Assembly: GCA_902364645.1 (NCBI GenBank)
Contig: CABJEP010000004.1
Location: 62,001 to 126,000 of the forward strand
DNA from: Coriobacteriaceae bacterium
Lineage (GTDB): Bacteria > Actinomycetota > Coriobacteriia > Coriobacteriales > Coriobacteriaceae
Length of the DNA stretch: 64,000 bases
Reading direction: 5' to 3'
Below the pieces are notes generated by a model. The model was not told the origin of the DNA. It saw only the letters and a list, made by a program, of their open reading frames with translations, and made no database searches. Positions 40,584 through 47,977 of this stretch are shown here, piece after piece; position 1 is the first letter of the stretch; every line of letters starts with the position of its first letter. A program made the position numbers and the translations under genes.

Positions 40584-41182
40584 TAGCGCTCATTCCTTTC
40601 GCGAATCTTGCGGGCACGCTCCCCACGCTGCTTAGCTTTGCGTTTGGCTCGGGCCTCGTCACGGGCGTTGAGCTCGGCAGTCGCATCGACCTCGCGAGCG
40701 GCGGGACTCAAGAACATGTAACCAATGAGCGCCAGCACGACGCCGACCGTAATGCCGATATCAGCCACGTTAAAGACAGGAAAGTCGATGAACGTGGTGG
40801 CAATGAAATCGGTCACGAAGCCAAAGGCGAGGCGGTCGATCGCGTTACCGATGGCGCCGCCCGCAACCATAGCCATGCCTACAACCTCAAGATGGGCGAG
40901 CTGGGGCGCACGAACGAGGTACACGGCAATAGCGATAATGACCGCCAACGCCAGCACGGCAAACGCGATGCCATGCCCCTCACCCATGCTAAAGGCGGCT
41001 CCGATATTGCGAACAAACAGGAAATCGATCACGCCGGGGATAACGGTCATATGCAGGGCATCGCCCACGGAACGAACCGCAAGCTTGGTCAGCTGGTCAA
41101 CGAGCAACACAACGAGCGCCACGCCACCAGCAACACCCAACCGCCAACGCAAAGGCGGCGTCATATCCGCACCACGACCCAA
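40583..41182 (-). CDS. lspA: Lipoprotein signal peptidase
   Basis: A 199-residue membrane aspartyl protease that removes lipoprotein signal peptides, as required by the three lipoproteins at 503-3685. Four hydrophobic segments are visible, with catalytic aspartates in GNAIDRLAFG and FNVADIGI, and the family VRNIGAAFSMG motif. A basic C-terminal tail (RAKRKAKQRGERARKIRERN) is added. The start is ambiguous: TTG at 41182 has GGGGA 6 bases upstream, while ATG at 41164 has no clear site. Confidence 0.92.
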   Translation of the reverse strand: MGRGADMTPPLRWRLGVAGGVALVVLLVDQLTKLAVRSVGDALHMTVIPGVIDFLFVRNIGAAFSMGEGHGIAFAVLALAVIIAIAVYLVRAPQLAHLEVVGMAMVAGGAIGNAIDRLAFGFVTDFIATTFIDFPVFNVADIGITVGVVLALIGYMFLSPAAREVDATAELNARDEARAKRKAKQRGERARKIRERNER

Positions 41183-41352
41183 AGAAATCCCCTACCCTCA
41201 AAAATCGAATTACGTTTAATGCAAAGAACCATCTTATATTGCCATACGCTGAACGCACGACATATACACCAACGCAAGCGAAATAACCAGCTAAAAACGA
41301 AAGCGGCATCCCGAAAAACAGAATGCCGCTTGAATGTGACACAGGTAGTCAA

Positions 41353-41394
41353 TGGGGACGTTCTTGTTAGACTAGTCGTTTAAGAACGTCCCCA
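41353..41394. repeat. Palindrome TGGGGACGTTCTT/AAGAACGTCCCCA at the ileS 3' end
   Basis: Perfect 13-bp arms at 41353-41365 and 41382-41394. An alternative pairing ACTAGTCGT (41371-41379) with ACGACTAGT (41395-41403) overlaps it and reaches the ileS stop codon, so two mutually exclusive hairpins can form. The minus strand has no terminal T-run. Confidence 0.8.
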
Positions 41395-41398
41395 ACGA

Positions 41399-44203
41399 CT
41401 AGTTCAGCGCCTCCGCGCAGCGCTTACAGATCTGCGCGTGGCCGTTGTACTCGCCGACGGTGGTGCGATAGTTCCAGCAACGGTCGCAGCACTCGCCCTC
41501 GGCAGCCTCGATGGCAACGGAGAGCTCCTCACCCTGGGTCAGCTCAACATCGGAGACGATGTAGAACTCGGCCAGGTCGACCGCCTTGTCGCCGGTCAAC
41601 AGCGCATACATCTCAGCGGGAACGACCGCCTTGACACGGACCTGCTGGCTCTTGGTGAAGGTGCCGGCGGAGCGGGCATCCTCAAGGGCCTTGGTCACGG
41701 CGCTACGGAGCTCGAGCGAAGCCTCGAGCACGCCCTCGAACTCATTGGCCTCGTCGACCGTGATGGGCGACTTGTACCAATCGAGCAGCGCGGCGTACTT
41801 CTGGTGGTCGACGCAGCCGGCGGGCGCATAGGCCATGGCCTCATCGACGGTGTAGGACAGGATCGGCTGCAAATCGCGCATGAGCATCGAGAAGAGCTCG
41901 GCGAGCACGGTCTGGGCGCTGCGGCGCTCGAGCGAGCCGGGCTTTTCGCAGTACAGACGGTCCTTCAGGGCGTCGAGGTACACGTTGGAAAGCTCGGTAA
42001 CCACGAAGTCGTAGAGCGCACGGTAGGCGCGCGGGAACTCGTAGCTGGCGTAGGCATCGTCGACCTCGGCCTGAACCTGGGTCAGACGGGCAACCATGAG
42101 CTTGTCGAGCGGCAGCAGGTCGGCAAAGGCGACGCCGTCGGTCTCGGGCTCAAACTGACCCTCGAGCTCGGAGAGCAGGAAGCGCAGCGTGTTGCGGAAA
42201 CGACGGTAGGCATCGGACGTACGAGCGAGAATCTCGTGGTCGATGGAGACATCGGAGCTGGTATCGACCGAGGCGACCCACAGGCGGATGATGTCGGCGC
42301 CCATCTCGTCGCAGACCTTGTTGGGGTCGATGACGTTGCCGAGCGACTTGGACATCTTGCGGCCCTGACCGTCGAGCGTGAAGCCCTGCGAGACGACTGC
42401 CTTGTACGGAGCATGGCCGTTGGCGCCCACAGAGGTGAGCAGCGAGCTCTGGAACCAACCGCGGTGCTGGTCGGAGCCTTCGAGATACACGTCAGCCGGG
42501 TACTCAAGCTCGGGGCGATACTCGCAGACGGCCTTCCAGGAGACGCCGGAATCCCACCACACGTCGAGGATGTCCTTATCGGCCTTGAGGTGATGGCCGC
42601 CGCACTTGGGGCAGACGCAGGCCTCACCCAGGTAGCTCTCGGGAGCGTCGGTGAACCAGGCGTCGGAGCCCTTCTCGTGGAAGAGCTTGATGACGGCGTC
42701 GAGCGTGGCATCATTCATGACCTTCTCGCCGCAGTCGGCGCAGGTGTAGCTGGGGATAGGCACGCCCCAGTTGCGCTGACGGCTGATGCACCAGTCGGGA
42801 CGCTGCTCGACCATGGCACCGATGCGGTTGGCCGCGTGGGCCGGATACCACTTGACGTTCTCGCGGACCTCTTTGCCAGCCTGCTCGCGCAAACCGGTCT
42901 TGTCCATCGAGACAAACCACTGGTCGGTAGCACGGAAGAGCACCGGGTGCTTGCAGCGCCAGCAGTGCGGATAGCTGTGCGTGATCTTCTTCTCGAGAAC
43001 CAGGGTGCCGCGCTCGCGCAGGAACTCGATGATATGCGGGTTGGCCTCATCGGTATCCATACCGCTGAAGGGACCACCGGTGCCAAACTCCTCGCCGGTG
43101 TAGAACTTGCCGTCGTCATCGACCGGCATGCAGATGTCGGTGATGCCCTCCTTGAGGCAGGCGAAGTAGTCGTCGACGCCGTGGCCGGGCGAGTTGTGGA
43201 CGATACCGGTACCGTCGTCGACACCGACGTAATCGGCCAGCAGCGCCACGCCCTCAACGCCGTCAAAGATCGGCTGCTTGTAGTGGATGTGGTGGAAGGT
43301 CTCAGCGGGAACCACATAGGGCTTGCCGGCGACCATAACCGGGGTGTACTCCCAGCCAAACTCCTCGCAGCACTTGGGAGCCAGGTCCTCGAGCATGACC
43401 TCGGCACGGCCATCGTGCTCAACGGCGACATAGGCGGCGCCGGGCTTAAGGGAAACGGCCTGGTCAGAGGGGATGGTCCACGGCGTGGTCGTCCAGATGA
43501 TAAAGTCGACCGGACCGTCGAAGTTCTCTAGGCCGGCGGGCTTGGAGGTCATCTCAAAGCGCACGAAGATGGAGGGGCTCGTCTCGTCGGAGTACTCAAT
43601 CTCGGCCTCGGCCAGCGCGGTGTGGCAGTGCTTGCACCAGTGAACCGGCTTGTGGCCGCGATAGATCATGCCCTTATCGAACATGGCCTTGAAGACCTCG
43701 ATGTCGGCGGCATCGTGCTGGTGATAGAGCGTCAGATAGGGGTTATCCCAGTCGCCGAGCACGCCCAGACGACGGAAACCGGCCTTCTGCAGCTCGATGT
43801 TCTCAACAGCGAACTCGTTGCAGAGCTCACGAATCTTGGCCGTGGGGGTCTGGTTGAACTTCTCGGTGCCGAGCTTCTCCTCGACCTTGTGCTCGATCGG
43901 CTGACCATGGCAGTCCCAACCGGGGACATAGGGAACCTCATAGCCCTGCATCATCCAGTAGCGGTTGATCATGTCCTTGGAGATCTTGTTCATGGCATGG
44001 CCGATGTGGATCGGACCGTTGGCGTACGGAGGACCGTCGTGCAGCACAAACTTCTTGTGACCCTCGTTCTTCTTCAGAACCTGCTCGTAGACCTTGTTGT
44101 CCTGCCAGTCCTTGAGTCGCTTGGGCTCGGACTTGGAAAGACCGGCACGCATGGGAAAACCGGTCTTGGGCAGATTCATCGTCTGCTTGTACTCGTTTGC
44201 CAC
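41399..44203 (-). CDS. ileS: Isoleucyl-tRNA synthetase
   Basis: A 934-residue class I synthetase. Signatures: PIHIGHAMNK (HIGH), GRKMSKSLGN (KMSKS), the editing CP1 domain with TTTPWTIPSDQAV, and a C-terminal zinc site CCDRCWNYR ... CKRC. The start is GTG at 44203, supported by AAAGGGG upstream; in-frame ATGs further downstream would lose conserved residues. Expression is probably set by the T-box leader. The stop lies within an overlapping palindrome. Confidence 0.95.
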   Translation of the reverse strand: MANEYKQTMNLPKTGFPMRAGLSKSEPKRLKDWQDNKVYEQVLKKNEGHKKFVLHDGPPYANGPIHIGHAMNKISKDMINRYWMMQGYEVPYVPGWDCHGQPIEHKVEEKLGTEKFNQTPTAKIRELCNEFAVENIELQKAGFRRLGVLGDWDNPYLTLYHQHDAADIEVFKAMFDKGMIYRGHKPVHWCKHCHTALAEAEIEYSDETSPSIFVRFEMTSKPAGLENFDGPVDFIIWTTTPWTIPSDQAVSLKPGAAYVAVEHDGRAEVMLEDLAPKCCEEFGWEYTPVMVAGKPYVVPAETFHHIHYKQPIFDGVEGVALLADYVGVDDGTGIVHNSPGHGVDDYFACLKEGITDICMPVDDDGKFYTGEEFGTGGPFSGMDTDEANPHIIEFLRERGTLVLEKKITHSYPHCWRCKHPVLFRATDQWFVSMDKTGLREQAGKEVRENVKWYPAHAANRIGAMVEQRPDWCISRQRNWGVPIPSYTCADCGEKVMNDATLDAVIKLFHEKGSDAWFTDAPESYLGEACVCPKCGGHHLKADKDILDVWWDSGVSWKAVCEYRPELEYPADVYLEGSDQHRGWFQSSLLTSVGANGHAPYKAVVSQGFTLDGQGRKMSKSLGNVIDPNKVCDEMGADIIRLWVASVDTSSDVSIDHEILARTSDAYRRFRNTLRFLLSELEGQFEPETDGVAFADLLPLDKLMVARLTQVQAEVDDAYASYEFPRAYRALYDFVVTELSNVYLDALKDRLYCEKPGSLERRSAQTVLAELFSMLMRDLQPILSYTVDEAMAYAPAGCVDHQKYAALLDWYKSPITVDEANEFEGVLEASLELRSAVTKALEDARSAGTFTKSQQVRVKAVVPAEMYALLTGDKAVDLAEFYIVSDVELTQGEELSVAIEAAEGECCDRCWNYRTTVGEYNGHAQICKRCAEALN

Positions 44204-44244
44204 GGTACCCCTTTCATGTCGTGGGCGCGCACGCCCGTTGGGCA

Positions 44245-44520
44245 CCAAAAAAGCGCCCGTCCCTACAAGCTGGGACGAAGCGCCACAAATCGAGCTGTAC
44301 GCTCGCAAAAGCTCTTCGCTTAACCACCCAGCTTAGATGCCCTCGCCCGCATATTCGCGCGCTCGCATCCGTTACTCGGCTGGCCTGTATCGACGACCAT
44401 CTCGGCGATATCTACTAAGACGTGCCTGTGCGGCGCGCCCGTTGGGACCGCAGCTCCGGGGTGATTTTCATCGGTCGCATGCACGGGTTCTCAGCGCTCC
44501 CCGCTCTCTGTAGCATGCGG
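44245..44520 (-). ncRNA. T-box leader (Ile specifier) controlling ileS
   Basis: Reading the minus strand: Stem I begins near ACAGAGAGCGGGG (about 44515-44500) with an AG-rich bulge and GCTGAGA. The specifier loop is GATGAAAATCACC with ATC, an isoleucine codon, at 44465-44463. The T-box sequence TGGGTGGTTAAGCG occurs at 44330-44317, with the GGTGG that pairs with tRNA NCCA. A terminator hairpin GCGCTTCGTCCC / GGGACGGGCGC with TTTTTT lies at 44284-44247, followed by ileS at 44203. The T-box differs from the common AGGGTGGNACCGCG by TAA in place of ACC. A TTGACC-like -35 is weakly visible upstream; the remaining spacer to gldA shows nothing else. Confidence 0.85.
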
Positions 44521-44689
44521 ACGGCCGACTACTCGTCCCCATCAACGCTTATGCGCTGTATGGTAACACGGTCAACGCCGGCGAAAAACCCTCAACATCG
44601 GTTTCATACTTTAGAAACTTCTCGCGATCGCAAGCACTCACTTGGAGCAAAATACCTGAAAGCACTTTATCTAACGAAAGAAGGCTGCT

Positions 44690-45772
44690 ATGCGCACGAT
44701 TGGAATGAGCGACTACACCGTCGGCGAGGACTGCTTTGACGAGCTGCCCGGCGCACTGGACGAGTACGGAGCGACCAAGGTCGCGATTATCGGTGGTAAA
44801 CGAGCACTGGCAGCGGTGCTTCCCGGTATCGAAGCGGCGCTGGAGGGCACCGACGTCGAGATTCTGGAGACGCGCGTCTACGGCACCAACAGTACGCGCG
44901 CCAATATCGCCAAGGTTGTGAACTCCCCTGTCTGCCAAGAAGCCGACGTTCTTATCGCATGCGGCGGCGGCAAGGCGCTCGACACCGTCAAGACAGCGGC
45001 CATCGAGCTCAAGAAGATCGTCTTTACGGTACCGACGATCTGCTCCAACTGCTCGGCCGCGACCGCCATTGCCGTTGTCTACAACGACGACGGCTCGCTC
45101 GAGGGCTATTCGTACCCAAACCGCCCCGCGCACATCTTCATCAACCCCAAGATCATCGCCGAGGCTCCGGCGGAGTACTTCTGGGCGGGCGTGGGCGATG
45201 CCCTGTCCAAGCAGCCCGAGGTCGAGTACGCCACGAGCGCCGGCAACCTGGAGCACACCGCCGGACTTGGCCTGGCACTCGCCCACACCTGCTCCGAGCC
45301 GCTGTTTACCTATGGCGTGCAGGGTCTAGAGGACGTGCGCCAGGACCTGTCGAGCGAGGCCGTCAAGCAGATCGCGCTCGACATCGTGGTCAACACGGGC
45401 TATGTCTCGAACCTGACCAACCAAAACGATTACTACTACAACTCGAGCGTGGCGCATGCGTTCTACAACGCCACGTGCAGCATCCCGCGCGAGGGCTCCT
45501 ACCTGCACGGCGAGGTCGTGAGCCTGGGCGTGCTCGTGCTGTTTGCCTATACGGGCGATACCAAGAACCTTGAGCGCTACGCCGCCTTTAACAAGCAGAT
45601 GGGGCTGCCCGTGACGCTTGAGCAGGTCGGCCTTTCCGAGGCCGACATCCCTGCCCTGTGCGAGTTCGCGCACGCCACCAACGAGTGGAAGCAGGGCAAC
45701 CCCGAGCCCTTCACCGACGAAAAGTTCGCCGCCGCCATCAAGGCTGCCGACGCTTACGGCCACACGCTCTAG
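44690..45772 (+). CDS. GldA-like iron/zinc-containing alcohol dehydrogenase
   Basis: A 360-residue NAD(P)-dependent enzyme of the glycerol dehydrogenase branch. The cofactor loop reads LIACGGGKALDTVKTAA, the substrate/metal segment includes PTICSNCSAATAIAVVY, and metal ligands are expected around GVGDALSK and the two His of SVAHAFYN and YLHGEV. The substrate cannot be fixed (glycerol, 1,2-propanediol or other diols). It is divergent from the ileS T-box and has a TTGGAG/TTTATC-like promoter about 40-60 bases upstream of the ATG. Terminators follow at 45844. Confidence 0.85.
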   Translation: MRTIGMSDYTVGEDCFDELPGALDEYGATKVAIIGGKRALAAVLPGIEAALEGTDVEILETRVYGTNSTRANIAKVVNSPVCQEADVLIACGGGKALDTVKTAAIELKKIVFTVPTICSNCSAATAIAVVYNDDGSLEGYSYPNRPAHIFINPKIIAEAPAEYFWAGVGDALSKQPEVEYATSAGNLEHTAGLGLALAHTCSEPLFTYGVQGLEDVRQDLSSEAVKQIALDIVVNTGYVSNLTNQNDYYYNSSVAHAFYNATCSIPREGSYLHGEVVSLGVLVLFAYTGDTKNLERYAAFNKQMGLPVTLEQVGLSEADIPALCEFAHATNEWKQGNPEPFTDEKFAAAIKAADAYGHTL

Positions 45773-45781
45773 GGCTGGCCC

Positions 45782-45825
45782 AAAACCACCACAAAGGGGA
45801 CAGGCACCTTTCTGTTGGTTTTTTA
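45782..45825. repeat. Palindrome (copy 2 of inverted pair) after gldA
   Basis: AAAACCACCACAAAGG (45782-45797), GGACAGGCA (45798-45806), then an arm with two mismatches ending in TTTTTTA. The loop is the exact reverse complement of the loop at 38159-38167, so the element as a whole is present here in the opposite orientation. It may serve as a terminator for gldA. Confidence 0.8.
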
Positions 45826-45843
45826 TTGCTCCAGAATTCAGTT

Positions 45844-45892
45844 CGTACTCGAACCCGATTCTTTACGAGAAAGGGTTCGGGTACGTTTTTTG
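45844..45892 (+). terminator. Rho-independent terminator after gldA
   Basis: GTACTCGAACCC (45845-45856) pairs with GGGTTCGGGTAC (45873-45884), followed by GTTTTTT. It is a convincing terminator for the plus-strand gldA transcript. Confidence 0.85.
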
Positions 45893-45947
45893 TTTATCGG
45901 AAATTCTGCGGAAGGACTACTCGGAACGGTAAACAGGAACGAACAGA

Positions 45948-46150
45948 GGCAGGGCATCATCGTGGTGATGGTATCCTGCCTTTTGTTTTGCGGGATCAAG
46001 GTCGCTTTATGCGAACTTGATCGCCACTTATATGGGGCATTGATGGCAATTGCTTCGTACGTGCATACCGAGAGCCTGTACACCTCTGGCAAGGCGTAAA
46101 ACACTAGACTTTATTCCAAAGTCCGTGTGCTAAGGGGGCAGGCCCCTTAG
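45948..46150. other. Hairpin-rich non-coding spacer
   Basis: No gene is supported between gldA and 46287. Three further inverted repeats are present: GGCAGG...CCTGCC followed by TTTTGTTTTG (45948-45990, terminator-like), GATCAAG...CTTGATC (45994-46022), and CTAAGGGG...CCCCTTAG (46130-46150). Base composition drops towards 46287. A short ORF at 45815-46099 runs through the hairpins and is not believed. Confidence 0.6.
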
Positions 46151-46286
46151 AATTCCTGTGGAGTGTGTACGCACGTACGCTGGAAAACGGCAAAATTTCG
46201 CTATATCAGGGCGTTCTATCATTGGAGAGTATGGTATACACGGCTTAGTTCAACAAATAAGAATTTATATATAAAGGAGAATATTG

Positions 46287-46889
46287 ATGAAACTGTTTTT
46301 ATGTTCTCACTTTTCAAGTGTAGGAAGTCTGATAAAGGAAGAAATTGAAAATAAAAAAGTCGCATTTATTCCAACAGCTTCGCTGCGTGAAGGCTACACC
46401 GGTTATGTCGGCTCGGCTCGAAAATTATTCAAAAAGTTGGGAGCAATCGTAACTGAAATTGATATTTCAACGGAGGCTTATTCAACGATACAGTCTCTTT
46501 TTGAAGATGCGGATGTGATCTATTTTACCGGCGGAAATTCTTTTTTCCTTATAGACCAGCTCCGTAAAACGGGAACGGATGAGCTGTTGAAGAAAGAATT
46601 GGCAAAGGGAAAACTGATGATTGGTGAATCGGCAGGGGCGATTGTATGCGCTCCAAGCATCCAATATATCGAGCAAATGGATGAAATGCCGGAGGACTAC
46701 TCACAAGAAGATGATTCAGGGCTTAATTTGATTGATTTCTATGTTCTTCCGCATTATCTCACAGCACCATTTAAGAAAGTTACCGAGAAAATAATGGCTG
46801 AGTTTTCGGATTTGAATCTATGCCCAATTAACAACCGTCAGGGAATTGTAATTGATGGTGAAGGTTCAAAGGTAATTTGCAAAGACTAA
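46287..46889 (+). CDS. Peptidase E-like serine hydrolase (S51 family), AT-rich, probably acquired
   Basis: A 200-residue class I glutamine amidotransferase-fold protein resembling dipeptidase E (Asp-specific). The nucleophile elbow is MIGESAGAIVC (Ser about residue 111); a His lies in LPHYL. The FIPTASLREGYTGYV and IYFTGGNSFFL segments are typical. A strong AAAGGAG precedes the ATG at 46287. Its codon use (many AAA, ATT, TTT, GAA) and low GC contrast sharply with its neighbours, and IS and recombinase scraps follow, so lateral acquisition from a low-GC gut Firmicute is likely. It is intact and may be expressed. Confidence 0.82.
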   Translation: MKLFLCSHFSSVGSLIKEEIENKKVAFIPTASLREGYTGYVGSARKLFKKLGAIVTEIDISTEAYSTIQSLFEDADVIYFTGGNSFFLIDQLRKTGTDELLKKELAKGKLMIGESAGAIVCAPSIQYIEQMDEMPEDYSQEDDSGLNLIDFYVLPHYLTAPFKKVTEKIMAEFSDLNLCPINNRQGIVIDGEGSKVICKD

Positions 46890-47004
46890 TTTGAAAATTC
46901 CAGTTAGCTGTACTCGTTCCTAGCAGGGTTTGGGGCAGGCACGCCCCAACAAGAAGCTGTCCCAAAGGGGCAAGTATGGGGACTGCGGATGATTTCATGG
47001 ACCG

Positions 47005-47241
47005 TCACGCGGCCCTTCCCAGCGCGGAGCGGAACTCAGCCGGCATGCGGCCACCGAGCGCATCGCTGCGCCTCTCCGTATTATATCGACCGATCCAGCC
47101 CCCGAGCTCCTCGATGAAGCGGGCGGGGGGTCCAGTCCGACCAGTCCCGGCCGTGCCAGAACTCCTTCTTGAGCAGGCCGAAGAAGCCCTCCATCGCCGC
47201 GTTGTCCGGGCTGCAGCCCTTTGCGGACTGGATTGGCTACA
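47005..47241 (-). pseudogene. IS3-family transposase C-terminal fragment with frameshift
   Basis: On the minus strand one frame reads SAKGCSPDNAAMEGFFGLLK then KEFWHGRDWSDWTP (47235 to about 47137), and a second frame continues ARFIEELGGWIGRYNTERRS then DALGGRMPAEFRSALGRAA and stop at 47005. Together they form the end of an IS3 OrfB, including the last Glu of the DDE triad (DNAAMEGFF). The frame change falls at a run of six C, so a single-base insertion fits. The 5' part is missing and a stop lies just upstream. The element is dead. No clear terminal repeats are seen. Confidence 0.85.
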
Positions 47242-47340
47242 CTGATGTGGACAGTTCCGGGAGGGGCGCAAGAGACGGGAAGGCCGCGTGCGCGTTCCTG
47301 CGCGAGGGCCGCGGGGAGGGGCTGCCTGGGTACGGCGCCT

Positions 47341-47440
47341 GTCAACTCGGTCTACGTCTTTGATGACCGGGTCGTACTCAATATCAACTTCACGGATGAT
47401 GCCAAAACGGTCACCCGTGAGGAAGTGTTGGGTTCGAGTG
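47341..47440 (+). pseudogene. Large serine recombinase C-terminal remnant
   Basis: The plus strand encodes VNSVYVFDDRVVLNINFTDD followed by AKTVTREEVLGSS. This resembles the extreme C-terminus of large serine recombinases of integrative elements (VxxVYVYDDRIVLxFNYxDxxKT). Only about 33 codons remain and they run into the 3' end of the DUF523 gene on the other strand. It marks the edge of a lost integrative element. The region between the IS3 scrap and this fragment (47242-47340) shows nothing else. Confidence 0.6.
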
Positions 47441-47902
47441 CTATGGACAATGCTCCAGCATGCTGGGATCGAACTCGCTAGCCGGAATCACACGGTACCC
47501 GTGACGCAGCAACAGATCGACGAAAACGCCGTTGCCCGCTGTAAGGGTGCCGCTGAATGTTCCGTCGTAGATGCGGCCCGCGCCGCACGAGGGACTACGG
47601 TCCTGCAAGATGCACGCAGCGATCTCGGACGGGCCGCCAAAGTGCTCGCACATATCGAGCGCGCGTTGGGCACCATGGCGAAACTCGCGATCAACCGACA
47701 CGCCCTCGCGGGTGCGAACCTCACAGCCCACGATCTCGGACGGGTCGCGCGGCGTGGGCAGACCGCCAAAAACCTCGGGGCATACGAGGAGCACCTCGGT
47801 CCCCGTACGCTCGCAAGCCTCGACCAACGCGCGGTGGTAATTGTCGAGCCCGTTATACTTGCAGCTCTCGCCCATCAAACAGGCGCTTACCACGATCTTC
47901 AT
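47441..47902 (-). CDS. DUF523-family protein
   Basis: A 153-residue protein of the DUF523 (YbbK-like) family. Conserved features: VSACLMGESCKYNG at the N-terminus (two Cys), LLVCPEVFGGLPTPRDPSEIVG, ILQDRSPSCGAGRIYDGTFSG and a GNGVF segment. The Cys pattern suggests thiol or metal binding, but the function is unknown. The ATG at 47902 follows GGGAGGG. The gene is followed by mobile-element debris at its 3' end; its C-terminus looks natural (SMLEHCP), so it seems complete. Confidence 0.85.
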   Translation of the reverse strand: MKIVVSACLMGESCKYNGLDNYHRALVEACERTGTEVLLVCPEVFGGLPTPRDPSEIVGCEVRTREGVSVDREFRHGAQRALDMCEHFGGPSEIAACILQDRSPSCGAGRIYDGTFSGTLTAGNGVFVDLLLRHGYRVIPASEFDPSMLEHCP

Positions 47903-47916
47903 ACATATCCCTCCCA

Positions 47917-47961
47917 AACAAAACGCCCCATTTGAGATAGAAACTCAAATGGGGCGTTCGA
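47917..47961 (-). terminator. Rho-independent terminator after ftsH
   Basis: AACGCCCCATTTGAG and CTCAAATGGGGCGTT form a 15-bp perfect stem around ATAGAAA; the minus strand continues TTTTGTTT. It separates ftsH from the DUF523 gene. Confidence 0.9.
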
Positions 47962-47977
47962 CGTTGTGCAACCAGCC

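Noticed and set aside
41438..43531. 697-residue plus-strand ORF opposite ileS
   Set aside because: Shadow of ileS, which has all class I synthetase motifs.
45815..46099. Plus-strand ORF of 94 codons after gldA
   Set aside because: Runs through the gldA terminator and three hairpins; no ribosome site.
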